Of a stretch of DNA of 13,594 nt, positions 1 to 6,698 are shown one piece after another. Within the stretch, counting starts at the first letter, position 1, and the number at the start of each line of letters is the position of its first letter. The stretch is from DATLCI01 sp046714215 (lineage in GTDB: Bacteria > Acidobacteriota > Terriglobia > Terriglobales > Acidobacteriaceae). The position numbers and the translations under genes are program-made. Where the stretch lies: positions 1-13,594 of the forward strand of contig JBKKBM010000057.1 of NCBI GenBank assembly GCA_046714215.1, in the 5' to 3' direction. Under the pieces are notes generated by a model that worked only from the letters and a program-made list of their open reading frames with translations, searched no databases and was not told the origin of the DNA.

Positions 1-327
1 GTCGATGAACTGATGCGGGAAGACGATGTCGGTCGGGTGATAGTCCTCCTTCATCGAGCCGACCGCGCTCGCGGAGAGGATGGTGTGCACGCCGAGGAGC
101 TTGAAGCCGAAGATGTTCGCCCGATAATTCAGCTCGCTCGGCATGAGGCGATGCCCGCGTCCGTGGCGCGAGAGGAACGCGATCTTGCGTCCCTGGAGCG
201 TGCCCAGGAAGTAGGCGTCGGAGGGGTCGCCGAACGGGGTGGATTGCTGGACCTCGCGGACCTCCGTCAATCCGGGCATGGAATACAGACCGCTGCCGCC
301 AATGATGCCTATCTCTGCCTGCTGCAA
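1..327 (-). CDS. mtnP: S-methyl-5'-thioadenosine phosphorylase, N-terminal part (runs off left edge)
   Basis: This is the first 109 codons of a PNP/MTAP-family phosphorylase, which splits 5'-methylthioadenosine with phosphate into adenine and methylthioribose-1-phosphate in the cytoplasmic methionine-salvage route. I translated it by hand from the minus strand. It opens with the family's nucleoside/phosphate-binding start IGIIGGSGLY (residues 6-15), then STPFGDPSDA (29-38), LSRHGRGH (52-59), MPSELNYRANI (62-72), SASAVGSMKE (85-94) and DIVFPHQFID at the edge. Order and spacing match MTAP enzymes. I chose a TTG start at 327 because GGAG lies 6 nt before it and IGIIGGSG follows at once; an upstream in-frame ATG would add residues with no family match. 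The residues that separate MTA from inosine or guanosine specificity are outside the window, so a methylthioinosine phosphorylase is possible. It follows the lepB/peptidase pair on the same strand after a 112-nt gap with its own -10-like box. Confidence 0.9.
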   Translation of the reverse strand, partial: MQQAEIGIIGGSGLYSMPGLTEVREVQQSTPFGDPSDAYFLGTLQGRKIAFLSRHGRGHRLMPSELNYRANIFGFKLLGVHTILSASAVGSMKEDYHPTDIVFPHQFID

Positions 328-375
328 ATGGATCTCCAGAATAGTAGGGGTGGGAGAACGCGAGAACGAACAATG

Positions 376-381
376 ATTATA
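376..381 (-). promoter_or_regulatory. Candidate -10 box for mtnP
   Basis: A perfect TATAAT lies on the minus strand 48 nt before the mtnP TTG start, in the gap after the peptidase gene. No good -35 hexamer sits 16-18 nt upstream, so the call rests on the -10 match and the location only. If real, mtnP can be transcribed apart from lepB and the peptidase. Confidence 0.35.
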
Positions 382-439
382 CAAAAGCGGAATGGCGCTT
401 CCGTGCAGCGGCATCAGTGGAGCGGCTTCGGTGGAGGCC

Positions 440-1987
440 TCAGCGCAGCATGAGGCGGACGGCTAAGACGGGCGCCACTGTCTTCAAGCTTAGGTTGCCG
501 GTGCGCGCCGTCTTCTCTCCGGCTGCAGGTGGGGGATTGATCGCCGCGGCGCGCAGATTGGCGGCGGTCGCCGGATCAAAGCCTTCCACCACCAGAAGAC
601 GGTCGCCGATGACTTCAATGGTCAGCGGGCCTTCTTCTGAATCCCACTTGCCGGAATCCCAGTTCTCGAAATCCCAGTCGCAATCCCACTTCCCGGGATT
701 TTCCTCCCCTGCAACCTGCGTCGCAGCAGCGTACTTGATGTTGAAAGACCGCGCGTAGACGTCGGCAAAGCGCTGCGCCATCTCCGGACTGGACCAGCGC
801 GAGAGATAGAGTACCGCTAAGTCTCCCGTAGTGAGGGTCGGCTTCTTCGCGGCGGCGCTGGGCAACGCGGAATAATAAAATCCGCCGCGCCAGGCGGAAG
901 AAAGTTCCTTAGCGTCCATATTGGTGGAGAACTGTTTACTGAAGAGCACGATGTCGAATTGTCCGATGGAGCCCACGTCGTACTTTTCATACGCTTTACC
1001 CAGGGTCTTCTCGAGGGCGGGGATCTTCATCTCCGGGATGGCCTGCTGTTTCAAATAACTTTCCGGACTGAGGATGTCGCGGGTATTGCGCGGGGGCTGT
1101 TGCAAGGCATCGGCGTAGGCCTGCTTGGAGCCGCCGCTTTCGAGCAACGCCTGCACGAAGCCCAGACCGTCGCGATAAGGGAACACCAGCGATTCGCGCA
1201 GCAGCAGGGGCGCGGAAGCAAGCACTGTAGAACCGTGGCTGGTGGTCATGCTGACCTTCATGGCTTCGGCAAGCAGCGGCGAATCTTTCAAGCTGCGGCC
1301 CTGCGGCTCCAATATGTAGTCCACCAGCACGGCCATGCCCTGACCTTCCAGCATGGCGGCGCGAGCGCTGATCATCTCGTCGAGCTCCGTCTCCGCGGTC
1401 TCGCGGTCGGGGGCCTTTTTGGCGCGCTCCCGCGCGTCTTTCACCCACCGGTCAAGGTCGACACTCTGGTCTTGCAGGGCGTGCGTGAGTTCGTGGGCGA
1501 GCACGGGCTTCTGCGAGCCGGACTCGATCCAATCGAGCAGATGCACAGTCTTGCGTTTGGAATCGTAGAATCCCGCCACCTGGTCCTTGAGCAGGGTGAT
1601 CATGAAAGGACGCAGCTTGAAGTCGCGCGGCAACAGTCCGAATTTCTTCAGCACAAGTTCCGACCGCTCCAGCCGCTTCTGGTCTTCGTCTTCCGCCAGG
1701 CGCTCTTCCACATACTTCTGCACTTCGTCGCGGGTGGAGAGGCGGCGCTTGATCTCATGACGAATAGGCAGACCGGTATCTTTGCTCACCCAGCGGAGGA
1801 TCTCGTCCACGGATTTGAAAAGCTCATCGCGCTCGGCCGCGGTGATGATCTTTTGCTGGTTCTGGGTTGGGGGCGAAGCGGGCTTGGGCTCCTGGCCGAT
1901 CACGGAGGCGCCCAGTAACAGGATGGCGAGCACGGGGAGAACAACTTGTCTGAGGAAGGAATGGGCCGTCACTTCAGTAGGCTTCAC
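440..1987 (-). CDS. Secreted HExxH zinc metallopeptidase, uncharacterised family
   Basis: This 515-residue protein has an N-terminal export signal: a basic start, a hydrophobic stretch at about residues 14-30 (VVLPVLAILLLGASVIG), then QEPKP. It should act in the periplasm or outside the cell. The zinc motif is H165-E166-L167-T168-H169 in PVLAHELTHALQDQ. A downstream AAMLEGQGMAV (E214) is the likely third ligand, as in gluzincin-type peptidases. FPYRDGLGFVQALLESGG and PPRNTRDILSPESYL (about 269-312) resemble a widespread unnamed bacterial peptidase family. The substrate is unknown. Residues 433-450 hold four Trp-Asp pairs, which is unusual. The start codon is GTG at 1987, whose GTGA overlaps the lepB stop, so translation is probably coupled. 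A second in-frame GTG lies 15 nt downstream inside a small duplication and is an alternative start that keeps the signal peptide. Confidence 0.8.
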   Translation of the reverse strand: MKPTEVTAHSFLRQVVLPVLAILLLGASVIGQEPKPASPPTQNQQKIITAAERDELFKSVDEILRWVSKDTGLPIRHEIKRRLSTRDEVQKYVEERLAEDEDQKRLERSELVLKKFGLLPRDFKLRPFMITLLKDQVAGFYDSKRKTVHLLDWIESGSQKPVLAHELTHALQDQSVDLDRWVKDARERAKKAPDRETAETELDEMISARAAMLEGQGMAVLVDYILEPQGRSLKDSPLLAEAMKVSMTTSHGSTVLASAPLLLRESLVFPYRDGLGFVQALLESGGSKQAYADALQQPPRNTRDILSPESYLKQQAIPEMKIPALEKTLGKAYEKYDVGSIGQFDIVLFSKQFSTNMDAKELSSAWRGGFYYSALPSAAAKKPTLTTGDLAVLYLSRWSSPEMAQRFADVYARSFNIKYAAATQVAGEENPGKWDCDWDFENWDSGKWDSEEGPLTIEVIGDRLLVVEGFDPATAANLRAAAINPPPAAGEKTARTGNLSLKTVAPVLAVRLMLR

Positions 1988-2553
1988 TTCAGTAAGCCCA
2001 GCTTGGCCACGGGCCAGTAGATGAGGACGGCTTTGCCCAGGATATGTTCGCGCTCGACCGGACCGAAGTCACGGCTGTCATTCGACATGGAGCGATGATC
2101 TCCCATCACAAAGAAAGCATTCTGGGGAACCGTAAGTTCCGGATACGAGCGGTAATCCACGTACTGAGCGGGCACATAGAACTCACGCAAGAGGTGGCCG
2201 TTGACGTAGACGCGTCCTTTATCGATGACGATGAGGTCACCCGGACCGGCGACCACGCGCTTGATATAGCTCTTCGCGGGATCGCGGGGATAACGGAAGA
2301 CGACGATATCGCCGGACGAGATCGGTTCCCAGTGGTAGACGAACTTGTTAATGAAGATGCGTTCCTGATCTTCCAGGCCGGGCAACATGCTGGTGCCTTC
2401 CACCTTGACCGGCTGATAGAGGAAGATGATGAAGAAGGCGGAGATGCCGATAGAGATCAACACGTCGCGCAGCCAGGCACGCATGGTCCCGGGCTGATTC
2501 GCGCGGGCTACTGGAGGCGCGGGTGACGCGGTCTGGGTCGATTCTTCCGCCAT
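1984..2553 (-). CDS. lepB: Signal peptidase I
   Basis: This inner-membrane Ser/Lys protease cleaves signal peptides from exported preproteins. It has 189 residues with one membrane segment (about 30-48, VLISIGISAFFIIFLYQ). The S26 boxes follow: VEGTSMLPGL with nucleophile S55, GDIVVFRYP, then YIKRVVAGPGD with the general base K98, and GDHRSMSNDSRDFGPV near the C-terminus. Length and box order are typical of short LepB proteins with a single anchor. I start at ATG 2553. An in-frame TTG at 2562 would add three residues, but it lies two bases after a TATAAT box and would probably be upstream of the transcript start. The stop overlaps the GTG of the secreted peptidase by 4 nt, so the two are likely one operon. 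The N-terminus before the membrane segment is Pro/Ala-rich and looks disordered. Confidence 0.93.
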   Translation of the reverse strand: MAEESTQTASPAPPVARANQPGTMRAWLRDVLISIGISAFFIIFLYQPVKVEGTSMLPGLEDQERIFINKFVYHWEPISSGDIVVFRYPRDPAKSYIKRVVAGPGDLIVIDKGRVYVNGHLLREFYVPAQYVDYRSYPELTVPQNAFFVMGDHRSMSNDSRDFGPVEREHILGKAVLIYWPVAKLGLLK

Positions 2554-2563
2554 GGGTCTCAAG

Positions 2564-2569
2564 ATTATA
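2564..2569 (-). promoter_or_regulatory. -10 box for lepB, near-leaderless transcript
   Basis: A minus-strand TATAAT ends 10 nt before the lepB ATG. Transcription starting the usual 6-8 nt downstream would leave a leader of only a few bases. No close match to TTGACA is seen 16-18 nt upstream, where a palindrome sits instead. Confidence 0.45.
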
Positions 2570-2591
2570 GACGCATTCCCGCCACGATAGT

Positions 2592-2610
2592 TTTACGCAT
2601 TTCGCGTAAA
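2592..2610. promoter_or_regulatory. Palindrome TTTACGC-N5-GCGTAAA, candidate operator
   Basis: Perfect 7-bp arms (2592-2598 and 2604-2610) flank a 5-base spacer. The element lies between divergent lepB and the PCYCGC-like gene, at or just upstream of the lepB -35 position and about 28 bp upstream of the -10-like box on the other side. The two-fold symmetry and position fit a dimeric regulator site. No T-tract follows, so it is not a terminator. The regulator is unknown. Confidence 0.35.
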
Positions 2611-2634
2611 GGTGCCAACTGCAGGCGATAAGGA

Positions 2635-2643
2635 TGTTAAAAT
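2635..2643 (+). promoter_or_regulatory. Candidate extended -10 for the PCYCGC-like gene
   Basis: TGTTAAAAT fits an extended -10 (TGn followed by TAAAAT) 44 nt before the chosen ATG at 2688. There is no recognisable -35, as is allowed for extended -10 promoters. The match is short and could be chance. Confidence 0.3.
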
Positions 2644-2660
2644 CTGAGCAGGGATCGGAG

Positions 2661-2686
2661 TTAGGAATCAGACTTAGGAATCAGCC
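2661..2686 (+). repeat. 13-bp tandem repeat carrying the Shine-Dalgarno site
   Basis: TTAGGAATCAG occurs at 2661-2671 and again at 2674-2684, a 13-bp tandem unit. Each copy contains AGGA; the second copy is correctly spaced before the ATG at 2688. It looks like a local slippage duplication that doubled the ribosome-binding site. Confidence 0.6.
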
Positions 2687-2687
2687 C

Positions 2688-3137
2688 ATGAAACGCGCGC
2701 TTACGTTAGTGTTCATCAGCCTTGCCGCCATCAGCACGTCTGCTCAATTCGCTCACCAGACCGAGCAGGTCCCGGCTTACAACGCCGCGCCTCCGCCGAA
2801 AACCGCCAAGCTGGCGCCCATCCTTTCAGGGGCGCAGATCTCCGGACCGAACTTTGGCCATCCCGCCCAGATCAAGTCTTACAAAGAGGCAGCCCAATAC
2901 GCGGCCGTGCTGCATCAGCTTCCCTGCTATTGCCACTGCGACCGCAACCACGGACACGCCAGCCTGCGCACATGCTTTGAGACCGAGCATGGCGCGAACT
3001 GCTCCACCTGCATGCAGGAAGCGCTGTTCGCCGCTGAAGAGACGCGCAAGGGCAAGACCGCGAAGCAGATCCGCGCGGCTGTGATCCGCGGCGAACACCA
3101 GAAGATCGACCTGCGTAAGATCACCTCAGCAAACTAG
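2688..3137 (+). CDS. Secreted six-cysteine protein, PCYCGC-like family
   Basis: This 149-residue protein has a signal peptide (MKRALTLVFISLAAISTSAQ), so it is predicted to be exported. The conserved core begins LPCYCHCDRNHGH at residues 78-90. It continues with SLRTCFE (C96), NCSTCMQEAL (C105, C108), and a helical tail ending KTAKQIRAAVI. Cysteines at 80, 82, 84, 96, 105 and 108 and histidines at 83, 88 and 90 suggest metal binding or redox chemistry; that is inference. The layout matches the PCYCGC family of unknown function known from Bacillus-type lipoproteins, with His in place of the usual Gly in the name motif. I start at ATG 2688, after AGGAA 7 nt upstream. An upstream in-frame ATG at 2634 would put 18 non-hydrophobic residues before the signal peptide. 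There is no lipobox cysteine, so it is probably a soluble periplasmic form. Confidence 0.75.
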   Translation: MKRALTLVFISLAAISTSAQFAHQTEQVPAYNAAPPPKTAKLAPILSGAQISGPNFGHPAQIKSYKEAAQYAAVLHQLPCYCHCDRNHGHASLRTCFETEHGANCSTCMQEALFAAEETRKGKTAKQIRAAVIRGEHQKIDLRKITSAN

Positions 3138-3214
3138 GCAAAACTGCACGCGCGAGTAAGGCCGCGAGCACGAAGTAAGGTCTTGCTGGGCCCATTCCTC
3201 AGGGATGCGTCCAG

Positions 3215-3243
3215 TTGACGCGTGCTCGGAATGTGGATATAAC
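3215..3243 (+). promoter_or_regulatory. Sigma-70-type promoter for the TPR-yvcK-glmU operon
   Basis: TTGACG (3215-3220), exactly 17 bases, then TATAAC (3238-3243), with five of six consensus bases in each box. It is the best promoter match in the window. The predicted start near 3250 gives a leader of about 100 nt before the TPR gene ATG at 3353. The rest of the 215-base gap holds no gene. Confidence 0.75.
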
Positions 3244-3352
3244 AAACCCCTTAACCCTAGATTCTGAAACTCTGGTAGTGAAAGTGTCACCGGGCGATTT
3301 CCACAGGCTGGATTGGGCCTATTTGCGAGTGCAAGTTTGGAAGTAGAACTTC

Positions 3353-4018
3353 ATGAAGAAAAAAGTGACACAAAAAGTTAAAGAAACGTCTTCTAAAGTG
3401 AAGAAATCAAGCATTTTACGCTCTTCATCGCCGGCAAAAAAGGCAGCTTTGGTCAAACCCGTAGCCAAGCCCGTGGCGAAGCCCGATCCGCGTTTTACAC
3501 AGGCTGTGCAAAACTACGAGGCCGGATTGAAGGCGATGCAGACACACAAATTCGACAAAGCCAAGGTCGCGCTGACCAAGGTTTTGGAGGGGCCCAGCAA
3601 GGAATTGGCGGATCGCGCCCGCGTCCATCTCAGCATCTGCAGCCAGCAGTTAGGACGCATCGCCAACACCTTCCGCACGCCCGAAGAGCAATACGATTAT
3701 GCGGTGTCACTGATGAACAACGGCGACTATGACGGATCACGTGTTCACTTGGATAAGCTTTTGAAGGCCCATCCCAAAGCTGACTACGCGGTCTACGGCA
3801 TGGCCGTGCTCGAGGGATTGACCAACCACGTGGAAGATTGTCTGCGGCACTTGCAGCACGCGATTAAGCTGAATCCCGCGAACCGCTTCCAGGCGCGCAA
3901 TGATTCTGACTTCGCGCAAATGACGGACGATCCCCGCTTCACCGAACTTCTTTATCCGGAGCCGGAGGGCGAGGACCAGGCGGCGTCCGCCGCGAGCGGC
4001 GCAAAAAGCCGACGCTGA
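3353..4018 (+). CDS. Tetratricopeptide-repeat protein with Lys-rich N-terminus
   Basis: This 221-residue protein has no signal peptide. The N-terminal 45 residues are basic and low in complexity (KKKVTQKVK at the start, then KPVAKPVAKP at 35-44) and are probably disordered. From about residue 47 it is helical with TPR-like units: 47-80 (AVQNYEAGLKAMQTHKFDKA), 112-143 (YDYAVSLMNNGDYDGSRVHL) and 144-178 (VEDCLRHLQHAIKLNP). The C-terminal DDPRFTELLYPEPEG is a common ending in TPR proteins of this type, followed by an acidic and then basic tail. TPR units bind partner proteins; the partner is unknown. The ATG at 3353 has GGAAG 9 nt upstream. The stop is 4 nt before the yvcK GTG, so the two are almost certainly co-transcribed, which suggests a role near YvcK or cell-wall metabolism. 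Confidence 0.75.
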   Translation: MKKKVTQKVKETSSKVKKSSILRSSSPAKKAALVKPVAKPVAKPDPRFTQAVQNYEAGLKAMQTHKFDKAKVALTKVLEGPSKELADRARVHLSICSQQLGRIANTFRTPEEQYDYAVSLMNNGDYDGSRVHLDKLLKAHPKADYAVYGMAVLEGLTNHVEDCLRHLQHAIKLNPANRFQARNDSDFAQMTDDPRFTELLYPEPEGEDQAASAASGAKSRR

Positions 4019-4022
4019 TCGC

Positions 4023-5099
4023 GTGAGCACGCATGTCCCCATCTCTGCGGAACAGCCGGTAGCCCGGCGTCCGTTGCGGGTAGTCGCCATCGGCGGGGGC
4101 ACCGGTCTATCCACTCTGCTGCGCGGACTGAAGAAATATGTGATCCTGCCGGGGGTGGCGCGGATCGCGCAGACGACATACGCCGTCGGCGAGCTAGCCG
4201 CAGTCGTGACCGTGACCGACGATGGTGGCTCCAGCGGACGGCTGCGCAAAGACCTGAACATCCTGCCGCCGGGCGACATCCGCAACTGCATGGTCGCGCT
4301 TTCGGAAGACGAAGCCCTGCTGTCGCGCCTCTTCCAGCACCGGTTCGCTTCCGGAGGACCGCTGGACGGGCACAATTTTGGCAATCTGTTCCTGGCCGCA
4401 CTGACTTCGATCACCGGTGATTTCGCCGAAGCCGTGCGCGAGTCGTCGGTGATCCTGGCCTCCCGCGGACACATCTACCCATCGACCACATCGAACGTGC
4501 AACTGGATGCCTGGATGGATGACGGCTCCCGCGTGCGCGGCGAAACTAAGATCACCGCGAGCAAACAGCGAATCACCGAGTTGCGTATGGTGCCGGCGAA
4601 CGCGCAGCCGCTGCCGGAGACGCTGGCCGCCATCGCGCAGGCCGACCTCATCACCATTGGCCCGGGGTCGCTGTTCACCAGCCTGATACCGAACCTGCTG
4701 GTGCGGGGAATTCCCGAAGCGATCGCGGCGTCGAAGGCCAAGAAGGTCTTCGTCTGCAACCTGATGATGCAGGCGAATGAGAGCCTAGGGTTGAGCGCAT
4801 CCGATCACATCCGCGCTATCCGGCGGCATGCGCGCATGAAACTCTTCGACTATGCCCTGGTGAATAATGCCGCGGTATCACCGGTGTTATTGGAAAAATA
4901 CCAAGGCGAAGGAGCGGGGCAGGTCGCGTGTGACGCAGCCGCCATCGAAGACCTGGGGGTGCAATGCATCGCCGACGATCTGCTCGATGAAGCCGGCTTG
5001 GTCCGCCATAACACCCATAAGCTGGCCTTGCGCCTGATGGCACTGGCTTTCGCTTCCCCGACCCCGCCGCACCTCACCGCGCGGGCCGTGACGGTTTGA
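4023..5099 (+). CDS. yvcK: YvcK / gluconeogenesis factor (CofD-like fold)
   Basis: YvcK proteins bind UDP-sugars. In Bacillus and mycobacteria they are needed for normal cell-wall synthesis during growth on gluconeogenic carbon; they are not true CofD enzymes. Family motifs are present in order: VAIGGGTGLSTLLRGLKKY (21-39), VVTVTDDGGSSGRLRKDL (61-78), LPPGDIRNCMVALS (81-94), GHNFGNLFLAAL (116-127), TIGPGSLFTSLIPNLLV (211-227) and VCNLMMQ (244-250). The protein has 358 residues. Compared with B. subtilis YvcK, about 17 extra residues separate the first and second motifs. The start is GTG at 4023, 4 nt after the TPR stop, with no strong ribosome site, so coupling is likely. GlmU, which makes UDP-GlcNAc, follows after 30 nt; a UDP-GlcNAc binder beside its producer makes functional sense. 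Confidence 0.92.
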   Translation: MSTHVPISAEQPVARRPLRVVAIGGGTGLSTLLRGLKKYVILPGVARIAQTTYAVGELAAVVTVTDDGGSSGRLRKDLNILPPGDIRNCMVALSEDEALLSRLFQHRFASGGPLDGHNFGNLFLAALTSITGDFAEAVRESSVILASRGHIYPSTTSNVQLDAWMDDGSRVRGETKITASKQRITELRMVPANAQPLPETLAAIAQADLITIGPGSLFTSLIPNLLVRGIPEAIAASKAKKVFVCNLMMQANESLGLSASDHIRAIRRHARMKLFDYALVNNAAVSPVLLEKYQGEGAGQVACDAAAIEDLGVQCIADDLLDEAGLVRHNTHKLALRLMALAFASPTPPHLTARAVTV

Positions 5100-5129
5100 A
5101 CCGTCGTCCGACGTTCCTCTGGATGTAAT

Positions 5130-6593
5130 ATGGATTCACGCATGAAGAAGCAAGCGACCGCGCCCAGTCCGCGCCCGCACGTCAACCGCCCGAACGTTAA
5201 ACTGGCTATCGCCATTATGGCGGCGGGCAAAGGCACGCGGCTTAAATCCAAACGGCCGAAAGTCCTGCACGAAGTGGGCGGGCGTCCGCTGCTGGAGCAC
5301 GTGATCGCCGCGGCGACAACCTTGGTCTCGCCGCAACAGATTTTCACCATCATCGGCCATGAGGCGGAGAGTGTAGCCGCGGCCGTCCGGGGTACGGGGG
5401 TCGCTTTCGTCACGCAAAAGGAGCAGCGTGGCACCGGACATGCCATCCAGACGGCGCGGGCAGCGTTGCAAGGCTCCGAACATGTGCTGGTACTCTCAGG
5501 CGACGTTCCCTTGATCCGTCCGCAGACCTTACAGAAGTTGATGGACTTTCACCTCGCGCAAAAGGCGGCGATGACCATTCTCACCGCTGAGCCGGCAGAC
5601 CCCGCGGGCTATGGCCGGGTGATCCGGGTGAAGGCGGGCGCACCAGCCGTGACCGGCATCGTGGAGCAGAAGGCGTTGACGCAATCGCAGCTTAAGGTCC
5701 GCGAAATCAACTCCGGCATCTACGCCTTCCGCACGGCTGACCTGTTCGCCCACATCGACCGGCTCGGCACTAACAACGCGCACGGCGAGTACTACCTTAC
5801 CGACGTGGCCGGGCTGCTGGTCAAGGCGAAGAAGAAGGTCGTGGCCATCAAGACGGACGATGCCGTTGAGGTGCTGGGCGTCAACACCTTGGCCGAACTG
5901 GTAATGCTGGATGTGGGTATGCGTCGGGCGAAGGCGAACGCGCTGCTGGCCGCGGGCGTCACGATCTTTCGTCCGGAGACCTGTGTGATCGACGCCGCAG
6001 TGGAAGTGGGCGCCGACACGGTGATCGAACCGTTCGTGCAATTGCTGGGCAGCACGAAGATCGGGCAGGACTGCCGTATCCGCTCCTACTCCATCATCAA
6101 AGATTCGGTGATCGCAGATAAGGTGCAGGTGCGGCCGGGCTGCATCTTCGACGAAGCCAAGGTGGCGACCGGAGCGATCATTGGGCCGTACTCGCACCTA
6201 CGCCCGGGGTCTGACATCGGCGAGCAGGCGCACGTCGGCAACTTTGTGGAGACGAAGAAAACGAAGCTGGGTAAGGGATCGAAGGTCAATCACCTCTCCT
6301 ACCTGGGCGATGCCGAGATCGGCGAGAAAGTGAACGTGGGCGCGGGCACCATCACCTGCAATTACGACGGCGTGAACAAGCACGTGACCCGCATTGAAGA
6401 CGGGGCGTTCATCGGCAGCGACTCCACGCTGGTGGCGCCGCTCACCGTCGGCGAGGGCGCGTACGTTGGTGCCGGCTCATGCATCACTGAGGACGTTCCC
6501 GCCGACGCGCTGGCTCTGGGCCGCTCCCCACAAGTGGTAAAGCCGGATTGGGCGAAGAAGCGGCGCGCGGCCCCGCGCGTAGCTAGGTCTTAA
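5130..6593 (+). CDS. glmU: Bifunctional GlmU: glucosamine-1-phosphate acetyltransferase / GlcNAc-1-phosphate uridyltransferase
   Basis: GlmU catalyses the last two cytoplasmic steps to UDP-GlcNAc, the precursor of peptidoglycan and lipid A. The N-terminal uridyltransferase has AAGKGTRLKSKRPKVLHEVG (31-50), QRGTGHA (99-105), LSGDVPLI (122-129) and GEYYLTDVAGLL (219-230). The C-terminal left-handed beta-helix acetyltransferase has LRPGSDIG, VETKKTKLGKGSKVNHLSYL and GAGTITCNYDG. All acetyltransferase-site residues line up with E. coli at an offset of 25: R358, K376, H388, Y391, N402, N411 and Y412. Both activities are therefore expected. The 487-residue length is slightly long because of about 23 basic, Pro-rich N-terminal residues. 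ATG 5130 is taken as the start, but ATG 5142 is possible; neither has a strong Shine-Dalgarno site. It is the last gene of the TPR-yvcK-glmU set, and no clear intrinsic terminator follows. Confidence 0.96.
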   Translation: MDSRMKKQATAPSPRPHVNRPNVKLAIAIMAAGKGTRLKSKRPKVLHEVGGRPLLEHVIAAATTLVSPQQIFTIIGHEAESVAAAVRGTGVAFVTQKEQRGTGHAIQTARAALQGSEHVLVLSGDVPLIRPQTLQKLMDFHLAQKAAMTILTAEPADPAGYGRVIRVKAGAPAVTGIVEQKALTQSQLKVREINSGIYAFRTADLFAHIDRLGTNNAHGEYYLTDVAGLLVKAKKKVVAIKTDDAVEVLGVNTLAELVMLDVGMRRAKANALLAAGVTIFRPETCVIDAAVEVGADTVIEPFVQLLGSTKIGQDCRIRSYSIIKDSVIADKVQVRPGCIFDEAKVATGAIIGPYSHLRPGSDIGEQAHVGNFVETKKTKLGKGSKVNHLSYLGDAEIGEKVNVGAGTITCNYDGVNKHVTRIEDGAFIGSDSTLVAPLTVGEGAYVGAGSCITEDVPADALALGRSPQVVKPDWAKKRRAAPRVARS

Positions 6594-6643
6594 AGAACGT
6601 CGCAGTCTGGCTCGGGCCTCCCTGCCCACCGCCGCGCCATCAC

Positions 6644-6694
6644 ACTCCTGGTAGCACATTCGTAAGCAAAGCTTCATTTCGAAAAACCAGGAGT
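6644..6694 (+). promoter_or_regulatory. Leader inverted repeat that can mask the ribosome-binding site
   Basis: ACTCCTGGT (6644-6652) is perfectly complementary to ACCAGGAGT (6686-6694). The right arm contains the AGGAG Shine-Dalgarno site of the gene at 6699. The 33-nt loop holds a small inner hairpin, AAGC-AAA-GCTT (6664-6674). If transcribed, the 9-bp stem would hide the ribosome site, as in RNA thermometers or other translational switches. Confidence 0.4.
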
Positions 6695-6698
6695 CACA

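Noticed and set aside
13..453. 146-codon plus-strand open frame at the left edge
   Set aside because: It is antisense to the clear mtnP reading frame, which carries family motifs; the plus-strand product has none.
437..456. GCCTCA-N8-TGAGGC inverted repeat at the end of the secreted peptidase gene as a terminator
   Set aside because: Only 6 bp with no T-tract on the minus strand after it; probably chance within coding sequence.
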